DNA of 8,127 nt. Source: Roseomonas sp. Lineage in GTDB: Bacteria > Pseudomonadota > Alphaproteobacteria > Acetobacterales > Acetobacteraceae. Where the stretch lies: positions 1-8,127 of the forward strand of contig JADCFR010000482.1 in assembly GCA_020249415.1 (NCBI GenBank), given 5' to 3'. Each line of letters starts with the position of its first letter. Position 1 is the stretch's first letter. The translations under genes and the position numbers were made by a program. Below the pieces are notes generated by a model. That model was not told where the DNA came from and made no database searches. It saw only the letters and a list, made by a program, of their open reading frames with translations. This document shows, piece by piece, positions 1 to 6,919 of the stretch.

Positions 1-208
1 CCATCGCGCGGGCCGACAGAAAGGCGCGCAAATCCGCCGGCCGCAGCCCACCAAGCGCGATCAGATCAGGCTCACCGCCCAAATGCCCGGTCAGGAAAGC
101 AAGGAATTGCGCCACATCGCGCCCATAGGCTTCGACACTATGCGCACTCGCGCGGCGTTCGCGGGCGAACCAGCCAAGCCATGCAGCGGCGGCCTCATTA
201 CCCCGCAT
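1..208 (-). CDS. xerC: Tyrosine recombinase XerC, N-terminal part (runs off the window)
   Basis: The minus strand from an ATG at 208-206 reads as 69 codons and continues beyond base 1. The visible protein is the N-terminal SAM-like core-binding domain of a tyrosine recombinase. It has a WLGWFARERRASAHSVEAY stretch (about residues 10-28) followed by GRDVAQFLAFL, the family pattern of conserved Tyr, Arg-Asp and Phe-Leu that precedes the catalytic domain. The catalytic Arg/His/Tyr residues lie outside the window. XerC works with XerD at dif to resolve chromosome dimers. The start follows the TGA of the DUF484 gene by one base (TGA-G-ATG), so the two are almost certainly co-transcribed and translationally coupled. 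The order DUF484 then xerC is common in proteobacteria, which favours XerC over a phage integrase. XerD cannot be fully excluded from this fragment. Confidence 0.85.
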   Translation of the reverse strand, partial: MRGNEAAAAWLGWFARERRASAHSVEAYGRDVAQFLAFLTGHLGGEPDLIALGGLRPADLRAFLSARAM

Positions 209-209
209 C

Positions 210-893
210 TCAGCGCGCGATGGCCGCCGCCACGGCGCGGCCCAAAAAAACAAGCGGTTCAGTGCCATGCCGCGCCGGCAGGGCATTGGCATCCCGCGCG
301 CCCAGCGCCAGCAGCATCAAGGGCTGCGCCGCCACCACCACGCGCACCAGCGCATCGCGCGCAATCAGCCCACCCGCTTCGCCATGCAGCATATCGGCAT
401 CGTCTGGCTTGTCGCGCACCAGCACATCGCGCCCGCGCCCGAGCAATTTTTCCACCATGCCGCGCGGCAAGGGGCGCTGTTCCGGGCGCATCCAAAGCTG
501 GCCCGGATTTTCTGGCGGTTCCACACATAGCGTGCAGCTCTCAAGCCCCAGCAGATTGGGCCATTCCTGCGCCACGGTCTCAGGCGCATTGTCTGATCGC
601 ATCAGCGCCAGCACTGCCAGCCGCACGCGTGACACCAAACCAAGCCCCGCGCGTTCCGCATCCAAAGCCAGGCGCAATTCCGCATCCAGCGCATTCGCGC
701 GTTCGCGTTCCGCGCCCAGCATCGCCGCCATGTGATCCGTCAGCCCATCACCATGCACGCGCCGCGGCGGCGCCAGCGCGCGGTAAAGCTCCGGCCTTTC
801 TGCCAGAAACCCAGGATGGGCGCGCAGGAATGCTTCCACCTCCTCAGCCGAGGGCCCGTTCGGGGCCTTCCCGTCTGAGGAAGGGTCACTCAC
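210..893 (-). CDS. DUF484 family protein
   Basis: A protein of about 227 residues with the DUF484 layout. The N-terminal motif [18 protein letters not shown] (about residues 19-36) is followed by a Glu/Arg-rich, probably coiled-coil helix (about 60-90) and a GAF-like alpha/beta domain ending in [14 protein letters not shown]. The biochemical function is unknown; the family is usually found next to xerC, as here. I chose the GTG at 893-891 because it overlaps the TGA of the upstream transaldolase gene by four bases (GTGA), a typical coupled junction. The same frame is open further upstream to a TTG at 920, which would add nine residues and overlap the transaldolase by 31 bases. Neither start has a strong Shine-Dalgarno sequence. 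It is the middle gene of the transaldolase-DUF484-xerC run. Confidence 0.85.
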   Translation of the reverse strand: MSDPSSDGKAPNGPSAEEVEAFLRAHPGFLAERPELYRALAPPRRVHGDGLTDHMAAMLGAERERANALDAELRLALDAERAGLGLVSRVRLAVLALMRSDNAPETVAQEWPNLLGLESCTLCVEPPENPGQLWMRPEQRPLPRGMVEKLLGRGRDVLVRDKPDDADMLHGEAGGLIARDALVRVVVAAQPLMLLALGARDANALPARHGTEPLVFLGRAVAAAIAR

Positions 894-1546
894 AGGATGC
901 TTTGTCCGGTCTTTTTCCAATCCGCCAGAAACGCCTCCAGCCCCTTGTCCGTCAGCGGATGTTTCAGCAATTGGCGGATCACGTTGGGCGGCAGGGTCGC
1001 CACATGCGCGCCCATCTTGGCACTTTCCACCAAATGGATCGGGTGGCGGATGGAAGCGACCAGAACCTCGGTACGAAGTACTGGATAATTGCGGTATATC
1101 TGCACAATGTCCGCAATTAACCGCATGCCATCGGTCGCGATGTCATCAAGCCGCCCGACAAAGGGGGAGATGAAGGCAGCGCCCGCCTTGGCGGCCAGCA
1201 GCGCTTGGGCGGCAGAAAAACACAGCGTCACATTCACCAGGGCGCCCTCAGCCGCCAGTGTGCGGCAGGCGATCAGCCCGGCTTCCGTGAGCGGCACCTT
1301 CACCGCGACATTGGGCGCGATGGCGCGCAAAAAGCGCCCTTCGGCCAGCATGCCGGCGGCATCTGTTGCGGTGACCTCGGCGCTGACGGGGCCCGGCGTG
1401 ATGGCGCAGATTTCCGCAATAACCTGCTTCATGTCGCGGCCTGATTTGGCGATCAGAGAAGGATTGGTCGTGACCCCATCCACCATGCCCAATTCGGCAA
1501 GGGCACGGATTTCGGCGACTTCGGCGGTATCAACAAAGAACTTCAT
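890..1546 (-). CDS. tal: Small (FSA/TAL-type) transaldolase
   Basis: A 218-residue class I aldolase-fold protein, the normal size for the small transaldolase/fructose-6-phosphate aldolase family. Visible motifs are [14 protein letters not shown] at the N-terminus, [14 protein letters not shown] (residues 23-36), and NVAVKVPLT, whose Lys83 is the Schiff-base lysine by alignment with Lys85 of E. coli Fsa[11 protein letters not shown] and VLVASIRHP follow. Glu57 and Phe129 sit where FsaA has Gln59 and Tyr131. They match the residues of true transaldolases, so transaldolase (sedoheptulose-7-phosphate plus glyceraldehyde-3-phosphate exchange, pentose phosphate pathway) is more likely than F6P aldolase. 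The frame is open to an ATG at 1651, but the family N-terminus starts at the ATG at 1546-1544, which has an AGGA 9 bases upstream. It is the first gene of a minus-strand run and is divergent from priA. Confidence 0.93.
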   Translation of the reverse strand: MKFFVDTAEVAEIRALAELGMVDGVTTNPSLIAKSGRDMKQVIAEICAITPGPVSAEVTATDAAGMLAEGRFLRAIAPNVAVKVPLTEAGLIACRTLAAEGALVNVTLCFSAAQALLAAKAGAAFISPFVGRLDDIATDGMRLIADIVQIYRNYPVLRTEVLVASIRHPIHLVESAKMGAHVATLPPNVIRQLLKHPLTDKGLEAFLADWKKTGQSIL

Positions 1547-1691
1547 GAATTCCAATCCTGCGTGGCGAAAGACGAAGCTTGGGCGGGGAATGGCGCCACT
1601 CGGCCTAAACCGCAAGCCATCCCATCGCGAATGCGCTAAACCATAGCCCATGCCGGCCCCTTCGCGAAAGCAGTCCCTTTTGCCTGAAACA
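1547..1691. promoter_or_regulatory. Divergent intergenic region between the transaldolase gene and priA
   Basis: These 145 bases separate two divergent start codons and must hold promoters for both strands unless priA starts earlier. I see no convincing -35/-10 pair on either strand. TTCGCGAA at about 1665-1672 is an 8-base palindrome of unknown meaning. The priA frame is open from an ATG at 1650, so part of this region could be coding. Confidence 0.4.
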
Positions 1692-3872
1692 ATGTCTTCA
1701 AGCCCTGCCAGGCGCTTGCGCGTTTTGCTGCCGCTGCCTCTGGCCGATGCCTATGATTACAAGGCGGATGAGGATGCGCCGCCCCCCGGCAGCTTCGTCG
1801 CCGTGCCTTTGGGCGGGCGGCAGGTGATTGGCGTGGTGTGGGATGAGGCACCCGAGTCGCAGCTGCCCGAGCATCGGCTGCGGCCTATCGCGGCAGTGCT
1901 GGAAGCGCCGCCCTTGCCGGAAAAGCTCCGCCGCTTCGTGGATTGGGTCGCGGCCTATACCCTGTCACCGCGCGGCGCGGTGCTGCGCATGGCGATGAGT
2001 GTCCCTGCCGCATTGGAAGCGCTGCCCCATCGCGCCGGCTGGTGCCGCGCCGATCTGCTGCCCGAAGCCGCGCGCCTGACCCCGGCGCGTCAGCGCGTGC
2101 TGGCCGCCCTGCCGCTGGGTGAAGTGCGCGCCCCGGATGATCTGGCGCGGGATGCCGGCGTCGCACCCGCCGTGCTGCGTGGCATGGCCGATGCCGGCCT
2201 GCTGATCCCCGGCCTGCTGCCCCCGCTTGAGGATTTCCGCCCGCCCGATCTTGCCCGCCCCGGCCCAGTTTTGGATCCCGACCAGGCTGAGGCCGCCGCC
2301 TTGCTCCGCTCAGCCGTGGCGCGGGAGGGCTATAGCACCACGCTGCTGTCCGGCGTGACCGGTTCCGGCAAGACCGAGGTTTATTTCGAAGCCATCGCCG
2401 CAGCACTCCAGGCCGGGCGGCAGGCTTTGGTGCTGCTGCCGGAAATCGCCCTTTCCGCGCAATGGCTGGATCGGTTCCGGGCGCGCTTCGGCACTGATCC
2501 TGCCCTGTGGCATTCAGAACTTTCCCCCCGCACCCGGCGCATCACCTGGCGCGCGGTGGCGGAAGGCCGCGCCCCCGTGTTGGTGGGCGCGCGTTCGGCG
2601 CTGTTCCTGCCTTTTCCCGATCTCGGCCTGATCGTGGTGGATGAGGAACACGAAACCGCCTTCAAGCAGGAAGACGGCGTCATCTATCACGCGCGCGACA
2701 TGGCCGTGGTGCGGGCGCGCCTGTCTGATGCGGCTTGTGTGCTGGTAAGTGCGACACCTTCGCTTGAAACACTCACCAATGCGCGCGCCGGGCGCTACGC
2801 TGAATGCCATTTGGCCGCGCGCCACGGCGGCGCGGTGATGCCCGAGATTGGCCTGATAGACCTCCGGCGCGAAACCCCGCCGCGCGGGCGCTTCTTGAGC
2901 CCTGCCTTGGTGGCGGCGGTGGCGGAGACGCTCAAGCGCGGCGAACAGGCCATGCTGTTCCTGAACCGGCGCGGCTATGCGCCGCTTACGCTTTGCCGCG
3001 CCTGTGGCCATCGGCTGCGCTGCCCGAATTGCACCGCCTGGCTGGTGGAACACCGCGCCGCGCGGCGGCTGCAATGCCACCATTGCGGCCATGTGGAAGC
3101 GCCGCCAAGCCATTGCCCAAGCTGCGCCGCGCCGCATAGCACAGTGCCGATCGGCCCGGGCGTGGAGCGCGTTTTGGAGGAAGCCGCGCTGCTATTCCCT
3201 GAAGCGCGCCGGCTGGTGATGGCCTCAGATACGCTCCCCGGCCCCGCAGCGGCGGCAGCGGCGGCAGAGGCGATTGAAAAGCGTGAGGTTGATCTGATCA
3301 TCGGCACGCAGATTGTCGCCAAGGGCTGGCATTTTCCCTATCTCACGCTGGTTGGCGTTGTGGATGCTGATCTCGGTCTCGCAGGCGGTGATCTGCGCGC
3401 GGCGGAGCGCACCGTGCAGCTGCTCCATCAGGTGGCGGGCCGTGCCGGGCGGGCGGAACATCCGGGGCGCGTTCTGCTGCAAAGTTTTTCGCCGGATCAT
3501 CCGGTGATGCAGGCTTTGGTTTCCGGCGAATACGAAGCCTTCATGGCGGCCGAGGCCGAGGCGCGGCGCCCTGGTTCCTGGCCGCCCTTCGGCCGACTGG
3601 CCGCCTTGATCGTGAGCTCTCCGGACGAAAAAGCCGCTGATCGAGTCGCGCGCGATTTGGGGCGCGCTGCACCGGCGGGGCAGGGGGTTGAGGTGCTCGG
3701 TCCCGCGCCCGCACCGCTCGCCTTGTTGCGGGGGCGGCATCGGCGGCGGCTTCTGCTCAAGGCGCGGCGCGATATTGGCGTGCAGCGGCTTTTGGGCGAA
3801 TGGCTGGCCAGGGTGGCCGTGCCCGGCAATGTCCGGGTGCAGGTGGATGTGGACCCGGTCGGGTTCCTATAG
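1692..3872 (+). CDS. priA: Primosomal protein N' (replication restart helicase PriA)
   Basis: PriA is a 3'-to-5' superfamily 2 helicase that recognises stalled forks and reloads the replisome. Counting from the chosen ATG (726 residues): an N-terminal 3'-DNA-binding domain begins [17 protein letters not shown]; Walker A is GVTGSGKT at about 221-228; the Walker B/DEEH box is [13 protein letters not shown] at about 314-326; motif III is [10 protein letters not shown]. Eight cysteines in four CxxC pairs (about C435/C438, C444/C447, C462/C465, C475/C478) form the two-zinc module. [12 protein letters not shown] and QVAGRAGRA form the C-terminal helicase motifs. All key residues are present; the Trp in KGWHFP is a minor departure from the more usual His or Tyr. 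The same frame is open from an ATG at 1650, adding 14 poorly conserved-looking residues; neither start has a clear Shine-Dalgarno sequence. I prefer 1692 because homology-like sequence starts right after it. Confidence 0.95.
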   Translation: MSSSPARRLRVLLPLPLADAYDYKADEDAPPPGSFVAVPLGGRQVIGVVWDEAPESQLPEHRLRPIAAVLEAPPLPEKLRRFVDWVAAYTLSPRGAVLRMAMSVPAALEALPHRAGWCRADLLPEAARLTPARQRVLAALPLGEVRAPDDLARDAGVAPAVLRGMADAGLLIPGLLPPLEDFRPPDLARPGPVLDPDQAEAAALLRSAVAREGYSTTLLSGVTGSGKTEVYFEAIAAALQAGRQALVLLPEIALSAQWLDRFRARFGTDPALWHSELSPRTRRITWRAVAEGRAPVLVGARSALFLPFPDLGLIVVDEEHETAFKQEDGVIYHARDMAVVRARLSDAACVLVSATPSLETLTNARAGRYAECHLAARHGGAVMPEIGLIDLRRETPPRGRFLSPALVAAVAETLKRGEQAMLFLNRRGYAPLTLCRACGHRLRCPNCTAWLVEHRAARRLQCHHCGHVEAPPSHCPSCAAPHSTVPIGPGVERVLEEAALLFPEARRLVMASDTLPGPAAAAAAAEAIEKREVDLIIGTQIVAKGWHFPYLTLVGVVDADLGLAGGDLRAAERTVQLLHQVAGRAGRAEHPGRVLLQSFSPDHPVMQALVSGEYEAFMAAEAEARRPGSWPPFGRLAALIVSSPDEKAADRVARDLGRAAPAGQGVEVLGPAPAPLALLRGRHRRRLLLKARRDIGVQRLLGEWLARVAVPGNVRVQVDVDPVGFL

Positions 3873-3890
3873 GGGCTGCCCAACAGCCCC
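3872..3890. terminator. Hairpin between convergent priA and dksA
   Basis: A perfect 7-bp inverted repeat, GGGGCTG (3872-3878) and CAGCCCC (3884-3890), with a 5-base loop. It begins at the last base of the priA stop and ends 5 bases before the dksA stop, so it could serve both strands. No strong T-tract follows on either side, so efficiency is uncertain. Confidence 0.5.
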
Positions 3891-3895
3891 GAGGC

Positions 3896-4312
3896 TTAAT
3901 CGTCGCGATGCACCCGTTCCATGCGTTCATGGCGCTCCTGCGCCTCGATCGTCATGGTGGCGATGGGCCGCGCTTCCAGCCGCCGGAGCGAAATTGGCTC
4001 CCCGCTTTCTTCGCAATAGCCATAAGTGCCGTATTCAATCCGGTCCAAGGCCTGATCAATCTTGTTGATCAATTTCCGCGCCCGGTCCCTGGTGCGCAAC
4101 TCAAGCGCGCGGTCGGTCTCCACAGACGCGCGATCCGCGAGGTCCGCCTCCGCTATGCCACCTTCAGAAAGGGATGAGAGTGTTTCACCGGCTTCGCGCA
4201 CCAAATCCTGGCGCCATCTCAATAGTTTTTGTCTGAAATACTCAACTTGTAGCGCATTCATGAACTCCTCGGAATCCGAGGGGCGGTAATCGGGCGGCAA
4301 TGTCACTAACAT
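3896..4312 (-). CDS. dksA: RNA polymerase-binding transcription factor DksA (one-cysteine form)
   Basis: A 138-residue protein with the DksA layout: an N-terminal helix (FMNALQVEYFRQKLLRWRQDL), a coiled-coil whose tip carries Asp57 and Asp60, matching the spacing of the functional Asp71/Asp74 of E. coli DksA, then ELRTRDRARKLINKI and a C-terminal globular segment. DksA binds the RNA polymerase secondary channel and, with ppGpp, adjusts rRNA and amino-acid operon transcription. The zinc-finger positions read Cys100, Ser103, Thr121 and Ala124, so the four-cysteine site is absent, as in DksA2-type and many alphaproteobacterial proteins. The ATG at 4312-4310 is preceded by GGAGGAAG. An internal ATG (codon 18) also has a GAGGAG upstream, but the DYRPSDSEEFMN segment is typical of alphaproteobacterial DksA, favouring the longer form. 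Confidence 0.93.
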   Translation of the reverse strand: MLVTLPPDYRPSDSEEFMNALQVEYFRQKLLRWRQDLVREAGETLSSLSEGGIAEADLADRASVETDRALELRTRDRARKLINKIDQALDRIEYGTYGYCEESGEPISLRRLEARPIATMTIEAQERHERMERVHRDD

Positions 4313-4389
4313 ATCTTTTTCTTCCTCCGCCTTGCACTTGCACCAAGGTGGTCTCTTGCTGAAACCTGACTCGGTTACTTGAGGGGGCT

Positions 4390-4417
4390 TCTATACCCAA
4401 TTGTTGCAGGGCGCCAA
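4390..4417 (-). promoter_or_regulatory. Possible sigma-70 type promoter for dksA
   Basis: On the minus strand, TTGGCG (4417-4412) and TATAGA (4395-4390) are separated by 16 bases. Each matches four of six consensus positions. It lies about 75 bases upstream of the dksA start in a non-coding gap and downstream of a likely fliX terminator, so position supports it. The match alone is weak. Confidence 0.4.
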
Positions 4418-4440
4418 GGGGCGAAGTGTGACAAATACCT

Positions 4441-4463
4441 GAAAAAAGCCGATTTCAGCTTTC
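4441..4463 (-). terminator. Likely intrinsic terminator of fliX
   Basis: On the minus strand, GAAAGCTG-AAAT-CGGCTTTTTTC folds into a stem of 7-8 bp (with G-T wobbles) and a four-base loop, with a run of six T's at its 3' side. The left arm overlaps the last fliX codons and its TGA. It would separate fliX transcription from the dksA promoter just downstream. Confidence 0.5.
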
Positions 4464-4862
4464 AATGCCGCGCCGGGCCAATTCCAACCGGGCGCGCAAT
4501 GCAATGGCCTCAACCGCCTCAGCCAGGCCCGGATCGGCGGGTTTTTCACCCTCGGTCAGGCGGGCCAATTCCTGCAACCGGGCGGGATCGGCGCGGCCTT
4601 CCAGCAATTCCAATTGCAGGGCCTTCAATTCGCGCAGCATATCCTCTCCGCGGCGGAAGGCGCGGGCATTGCGCTCCCCGGCCGGGGCCGATTCCTGCAC
4701 TTGCAGCAGGCCAATCGCGGTCGCCGCCGAAACGCCGGTACTGGCATTGGCTTCGCGCGATTCCTCGGTGCCGCCGCCGACACGAAAGCCGCCCGAGGCG
4801 CCGCGCGTTGACCGCGCCCCCGGCACAGTGGTGCCGCCCGTCACGCCCCGAATAACGACCAT
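4455..4862 (-). CDS. fliX: Flagellar assembly regulator FliX
   Basis: A 135-residue protein matching the alphaproteobacterial FliX family in size, neighbours and shape. It has a Gly/Thr/Ser-rich N-terminal third (about 1-45), a helical middle (RRGEDMLRELKALQLELLEGR, about 70-90) and a C-terminal helix ending AIALRARLELARRGIES. In Caulobacter, FliX couples completion of early flagellar structures to activity of the sigma-54 activator FlbD. The start is well fixed: ATG at 4862-4860 preceded by AAGGAGGTCAG. The gene is divergent from flgI, and the shared gap holds a sigma-54 promoter and ftr-like repeats, which agrees with the assignment. No catalytic motif is expected. Sequence similarity is modest by eye, so the call leans on context as well as the C-terminal pattern. 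Confidence 0.8.
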   Translation of the reverse strand: MVVIRGVTGGTTVPGARSTRGASGGFRVGGGTEESREANASTGVSAATAIGLLQVQESAPAGERNARAFRRGEDMLRELKALQLELLEGRADPARLQELARLTEGEKPADPGLAEAVEAIALRARLELARRGIES

Positions 4863-4887
4863 CTGACCTCCTTCTTCCGCCCTGTCT

Positions 4888-4902
4888 CGGCAGGCTCAGC
4901 CG
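4888..4902. promoter_or_regulatory. ftr-like element 1 (possible FlbD site)
   Basis: CGGCAGGCTCAGCCG, a partly palindromic element (CGGC...GCCG) that shares the CGGCAGG core with element 2, 20 bases away centre to centre. It resembles ftr sites bound by Caulobacter FlbD as I recall them. Its position between fliX and flgI, upstream of the sigma-54 promoter, fits an activator site. The function is inferred. Confidence 0.5.
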
Positions 4903-4907
4903 GGACC

Positions 4908-4922
4908 CGGCAGGTTTTGCCG
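4908..4922. promoter_or_regulatory. ftr-like element 2 (possible FlbD site)
   Basis: CGGCAGGTTTTGCCG, identical to element 1 in the first seven and last four bases. The 20-base period places both on about the same face of the helix. The centre is about 39 bases upstream of the -24 box of the flgI promoter and about 53 bases upstream of the fliX start codon, so it could act on both genes. Confidence 0.5.
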
Positions 4923-4951
4923 CTGCGACTCGGCGAAGACGCCATGAAACC

Positions 4952-4968
4952 CTGGCACGGGCCTTGCC
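4952..4968 (+). promoter_or_regulatory. Sigma-54 promoter of the flgI operon
   Basis: CTGGCACGGGCCTTGCC contains TGGCAC (4953-4958) and TTGC (4964-4967), with the invariant GG and GC ten bases apart. It matches the -24/-12 consensus at essentially every conserved position. The expected transcription start is near 4979, leaving a leader of about 43 bases before the flgI start at 5022. Sigma-54 control of middle/late flagellar operons with FlbD is established in Caulobacter. Confidence 0.88.
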
Positions 4969-4985
4969 CTGTAACCGAAGAGACC

Positions 4986-5006
4986 GTCACCCATGATCAG
5001 GGTGGC
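4986..5006 (+). other. Hairpin in the flgI leader
   Basis: GTCACCC (4986-4992) pairs with GGGTGGC (5000-5006) over a 7-base loop; six Watson-Crick pairs and one G-T pair. It ends 4 bases before the flgI Shine-Dalgarno sequence GGAGA (5011-5015). It could affect translation or message stability, but no function is shown by sequence alone. Confidence 0.35.
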
Positions 5007-5021
5007 TGCCGGAGACAGAAC

Positions 5022-6143
5022 TTGACCCGTATAGCGCAAGCGCTCGCAAAAATCCTTACCGCCCTCGCCCTGGCGGTGTGTTTCCTTGCGCCGCCCGCCA
5101 CTGCCCAAATCCGCATCAAGGATATAGTGGATATGGAGGGCGTGCGCGACAACCAACTGGTGGGTTACGGCTTGGTCATTGGCCTGAATGGCACTGGGGA
5201 TCGCCTCAGAAGCTCGGTCTTTACGCGCCAATCGCTGGTCGGCATGTTGGAACGCTTGGGCGTCAATTCGCGCGATTTCGAACGCCAATTGGATACGAAG
5301 AACATCGCCGCCGTGATGGTAACGGCGAATCTGCCCGCCTTCGCCAAGCCCGGTAGCAGGATTGATGTCGCGGTTTCCGCCCTGGGCGACGCCACCAACC
5401 TGACTGGCGGCACGCTATTGGTGACGCCTTTGCTTGGCGCGGATGGCGAGGTTTACGCCGTGGCGCAGGGCGCCCTGGCAACCGGTGCCATTGCGGCGCG
5501 TGGCGCGGCGGCTTCTGTCACGCGCGGGGTGCCGACCGCAGGGCGCATTTCCAATGGCGCGATTGTGGAACGCGAAGTGCCCTTCACGCTCGCCAATCGG
5601 GACCGTGTGCGGCTTTCGCTCAAGAATCCGGATTTGACGACGGCACGGCGCATCGCCACCGCCATCAACAACTCGGCGCGGCGGAATGTCGCGACCGCAA
5701 CCGATCCGCGCACGGTTTCTGTCGCGCTGAATGGGCGCGACCCGGTGGCCTTCCTGACCGATATCGAAAGGCTGCGCGTTGAACCCGACCAGATCGCCCG
5801 CGTGGTGATTGATGAAGCGACGGGCACGATTGTGATGGGCGATGCGGTACGCGTTTCCACCGTGGCCATTGCGCAAGGCAATCTGACCATTCGCATCACC
5901 GAAACCCCGCAGGTGAGCCAGCCCAATGCTTTCGCCCAGGGGCAGACTCGCCAAGTGGATCGCACGGGCATTGAGATTGATGACCAATCGGATCGGCGCC
6001 TGGGCATTCTGCCGCAGGCGGTGACCTTGCAGGAATTGGTGCGTGGTCTGAACAGCCTGGGCGTTGGCCCGCGTGATTTGATTTCCATTCTGCAAGCCAT
6101 CAAGGCCGCTGGCGCCTTGCAGGCCGAATTGGAGCTTCGCTGA
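5022..6143 (+). CDS. flgI: Flagellar basal-body P-ring protein FlgI
   Basis: A 373-residue preprotein, the normal FlgI length. FlgI is exported to the periplasm and forms the P-ring around the rod in the peptidoglycan layer. Residues 1-28 look like a Sec signal peptide: charged start, hydrophobic KILTALALAVCFLAPPATA, cleavage after Ala28. Hallmarks follow: RIKDIVDMEGVRDNQLVGYG, LVIGLNGTGD, MLERLGVN, ANLPAFAKPGSRIDVAVSAL, GGTLLVTPL, and the C-terminal LVRGLNSLGVGPRDLISILQ with AGALQAELELR. The start is TTG at 5022, with GGAGA six bases upstream. The in-frame ATG at 4944 and TTG at 4917 lie upstream of or inside the sigma-54 promoter and would not be on its transcript. It is the first gene of a three-gene flagellar operon; the stop overlaps the next ATG by one base. 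Confidence 0.95.
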   Translation: MTRIAQALAKILTALALAVCFLAPPATAQIRIKDIVDMEGVRDNQLVGYGLVIGLNGTGDRLRSSVFTRQSLVGMLERLGVNSRDFERQLDTKNIAAVMVTANLPAFAKPGSRIDVAVSALGDATNLTGGTLLVTPLLGADGEVYAVAQGALATGAIAARGAAASVTRGVPTAGRISNGAIVEREVPFTLANRDRVRLSLKNPDLTTARRIATAINNSARRNVATATDPRTVSVALNGRDPVAFLTDIERLRVEPDQIARVVIDEATGTIVMGDAVRVSTVAIAQGNLTIRITETPQVSQPNAFAQGQTRQVDRTGIEIDDQSDRRLGILPQAVTLQELVRGLNSLGVGPRDLISILQAIKAAGALQAELELR

Positions 6144-6478
6144 TGCTGGACGCCACCAATCTTGTCGCCCCGCAGCAGCGCGCGGTGCGCCCCCCGCAAG
6201 CAGGCGCCATGTCCGAAGCGGCGATGCGCAAATCCGCGAAGGATTTTGAAGCCCAGGCTTTGGGCTTTCTGCTGCAACCCATCTTCGCCACCGTGGATAT
6301 GTCCAAATCCTCCTTCGGTGGCGGGCAGGCCGAGGCGCAATGGCGCCCGATGCTGGTTGAAGCCTTTGCGGCATCTGCCGTGCGGGCCGGCGGTATTGGC
6401 ATTGCCGATTCTGTCTATCGCGAATTGCTCCGCCAGAACGGAGCACAAACCCCCAATATGGGAGAGGCCCAACCATGA
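6143..6478 (+). CDS. flgJ: FlgJ-like rod-binding protein (no muramidase domain)
   Basis: A 111-residue protein equivalent to the N-terminal rod-binding domain of enteric FlgJ. Residues 31-51 (SAKDFEAQALGFLLQPIFAT) and about 58-97 (GGGQAEAQWRPMLVEAFA ... GIGIADSVYRELL) carry the family pattern of a conserved Phe-Glu, a Gly-rich turn and a C-terminal helix. The C-terminal peptidoglycan hydrolase domain of gamma-proteobacterial FlgJ is absent, which is usual in alphaproteobacteria, where a separate enzyme clears the wall for the rod. The ATG overlaps the last base of the flgI stop (TGATG) and has GGAG eight bases upstream, so translation is probably coupled. It acts in the periplasm as a rod cap or scaffold by family analogy. 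Confidence 0.85.
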   Translation: MLDATNLVAPQQRAVRPPQAGAMSEAAMRKSAKDFEAQALGFLLQPIFATVDMSKSSFGGGQAEAQWRPMLVEAFAASAVRAGGIGIADSVYRELLRQNGAQTPNMGEAQP

Positions 6479-6876
6479 TGGATGCGTTGTTGATCGCCGG
6501 CAAAAGGCTGGCGGATGCCCTGCGTGCGGAAAATGAGGCTTTGGCGAAGCTTGATCTTTCGCGCGCTGCCAAGCTTGCCGAAAGCAAGATCGCCGCGACC
6601 GATGCCTTCGCCCAGGCCTATGCCGCCCAGGCCAAGCATGGTGCCCGCCCTGATGGCGCGATGCGCGAGGAAGCGCAGATGCTGACCCGCCAATTGGAGG
6701 ATTTGGGCAGCCAGAACCGCAAATTGCTGGAACGCGCGATTTCGCTGCAGTCACGCGTGATTGAAACCATCGCGACGGCCGCGCTGCCGCGCGTCGCCAA
6801 TCCTGGCTATGGGCCGCGGGGCTATCAGACCCCGCCGCGCCAGGCGCCCGCCTTGGCGGTTGCGGCGCGGGCATAA
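6475..6876 (+). CDS. FlgN-like flagellar protein
   Basis: A 133-residue, mainly helical protein. Residues 1-50 (RLADALRAENEALAKLDLSR, AAKLAESKIAATDAF) and 60-100 (REEAQMLTRQLEDLGSQNRK, LLERAISLQSRVIETI) form two long amphipathic helices like those of FlgN-type chaperones. The tail is Pro/Gly/Tyr/Ala-rich (NPGYGPRGYQTPPRQ). FlgN proteins hold the hook-filament junction subunits FlgK and FlgL before export; that role is inferred from family resemblance and from its place after flgI and the rod-binding gene. Its ATG overlaps the preceding stop (ATGA), with GGAGAGG seven bases upstream; a second ATG follows directly. It is the last gene of the operon and is followed by two hairpins. The similarity is helical-pattern level, so a generic flagellar protein is the alternative. 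Confidence 0.6.
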   Translation: MMDALLIAGKRLADALRAENEALAKLDLSRAAKLAESKIAATDAFAQAYAAQAKHGARPDGAMREEAQMLTRQLEDLGSQNRKLLERAISLQSRVIETIATAALPRVANPGYGPRGYQTPPRQAPALAVAARA

Positions 6877-6880
6877 AAAA

Positions 6881-6900
6881 GCCCGGCAGTTAGCCTGGGC
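6881..6900. terminator. Intrinsic terminator 1 between flgN-like and ridA genes
   Basis: GCCCGGC (6881-6887) and GCCTGGGC (6893-6900) pair with one bulged base over a 5-base loop. On the minus strand the stem is followed by TTTTTT (complement of 6880-6875), the classic form, so it best serves the minus-strand ridA transcript. On the plus strand it lies 4 bases after the FlgN-like stop, but the following tract is only GTATTCTTGT. Confidence 0.75.
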
Positions 6901-6919
6901 GTATTCTTGTCGTTCTGAA

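Noticed and set aside
1..208. Phage or integron integrase instead of XerC
   Set aside because: The fragment directly follows DUF484 with one-base spacing, the usual housekeeping arrangement, and no phage genes are nearby.
83..1120. Long plus-strand open frame (345 codons) opposite DUF484 and the transaldolase
   Set aside because: Pro/Ala/Arg/His-rich composition typical of an antisense frame in GC-rich DNA. It covers two well-recognised minus-strand genes and shows no domain pattern.
2514..3137. Minus-strand open frame of 207 codons inside priA
   Set aside because: It lies opposite the helicase core and zinc module of priA, which has all the expected motifs. The antisense product resembles nothing known.
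3241..3272. GCGGCGGCA-type alanine repeat inside priA as a microsatellite or regulatory repeat
   Set aside because: It stays in frame, encodes a short Ala-rich linker between helicase motifs and is common in GC-rich genes; nothing suggests another role.
5070..5090. Lipoprotein signal (LAVC) in the FlgI leader
   Set aside because: The residue before Cys20 is Val rather than a small Gly/Ala/Ser, and a normal signal peptidase I site (ATA before Gln29) follows. FlgI is not a lipoprotein.
5415..6874. Long minus-strand open frames (390 and 473 codons) opposite flgI and the following genes
   Set aside because: They are complements of recognised flagellar genes, with Arg/Ser/Pro-rich low-complexity translations and no family motif.
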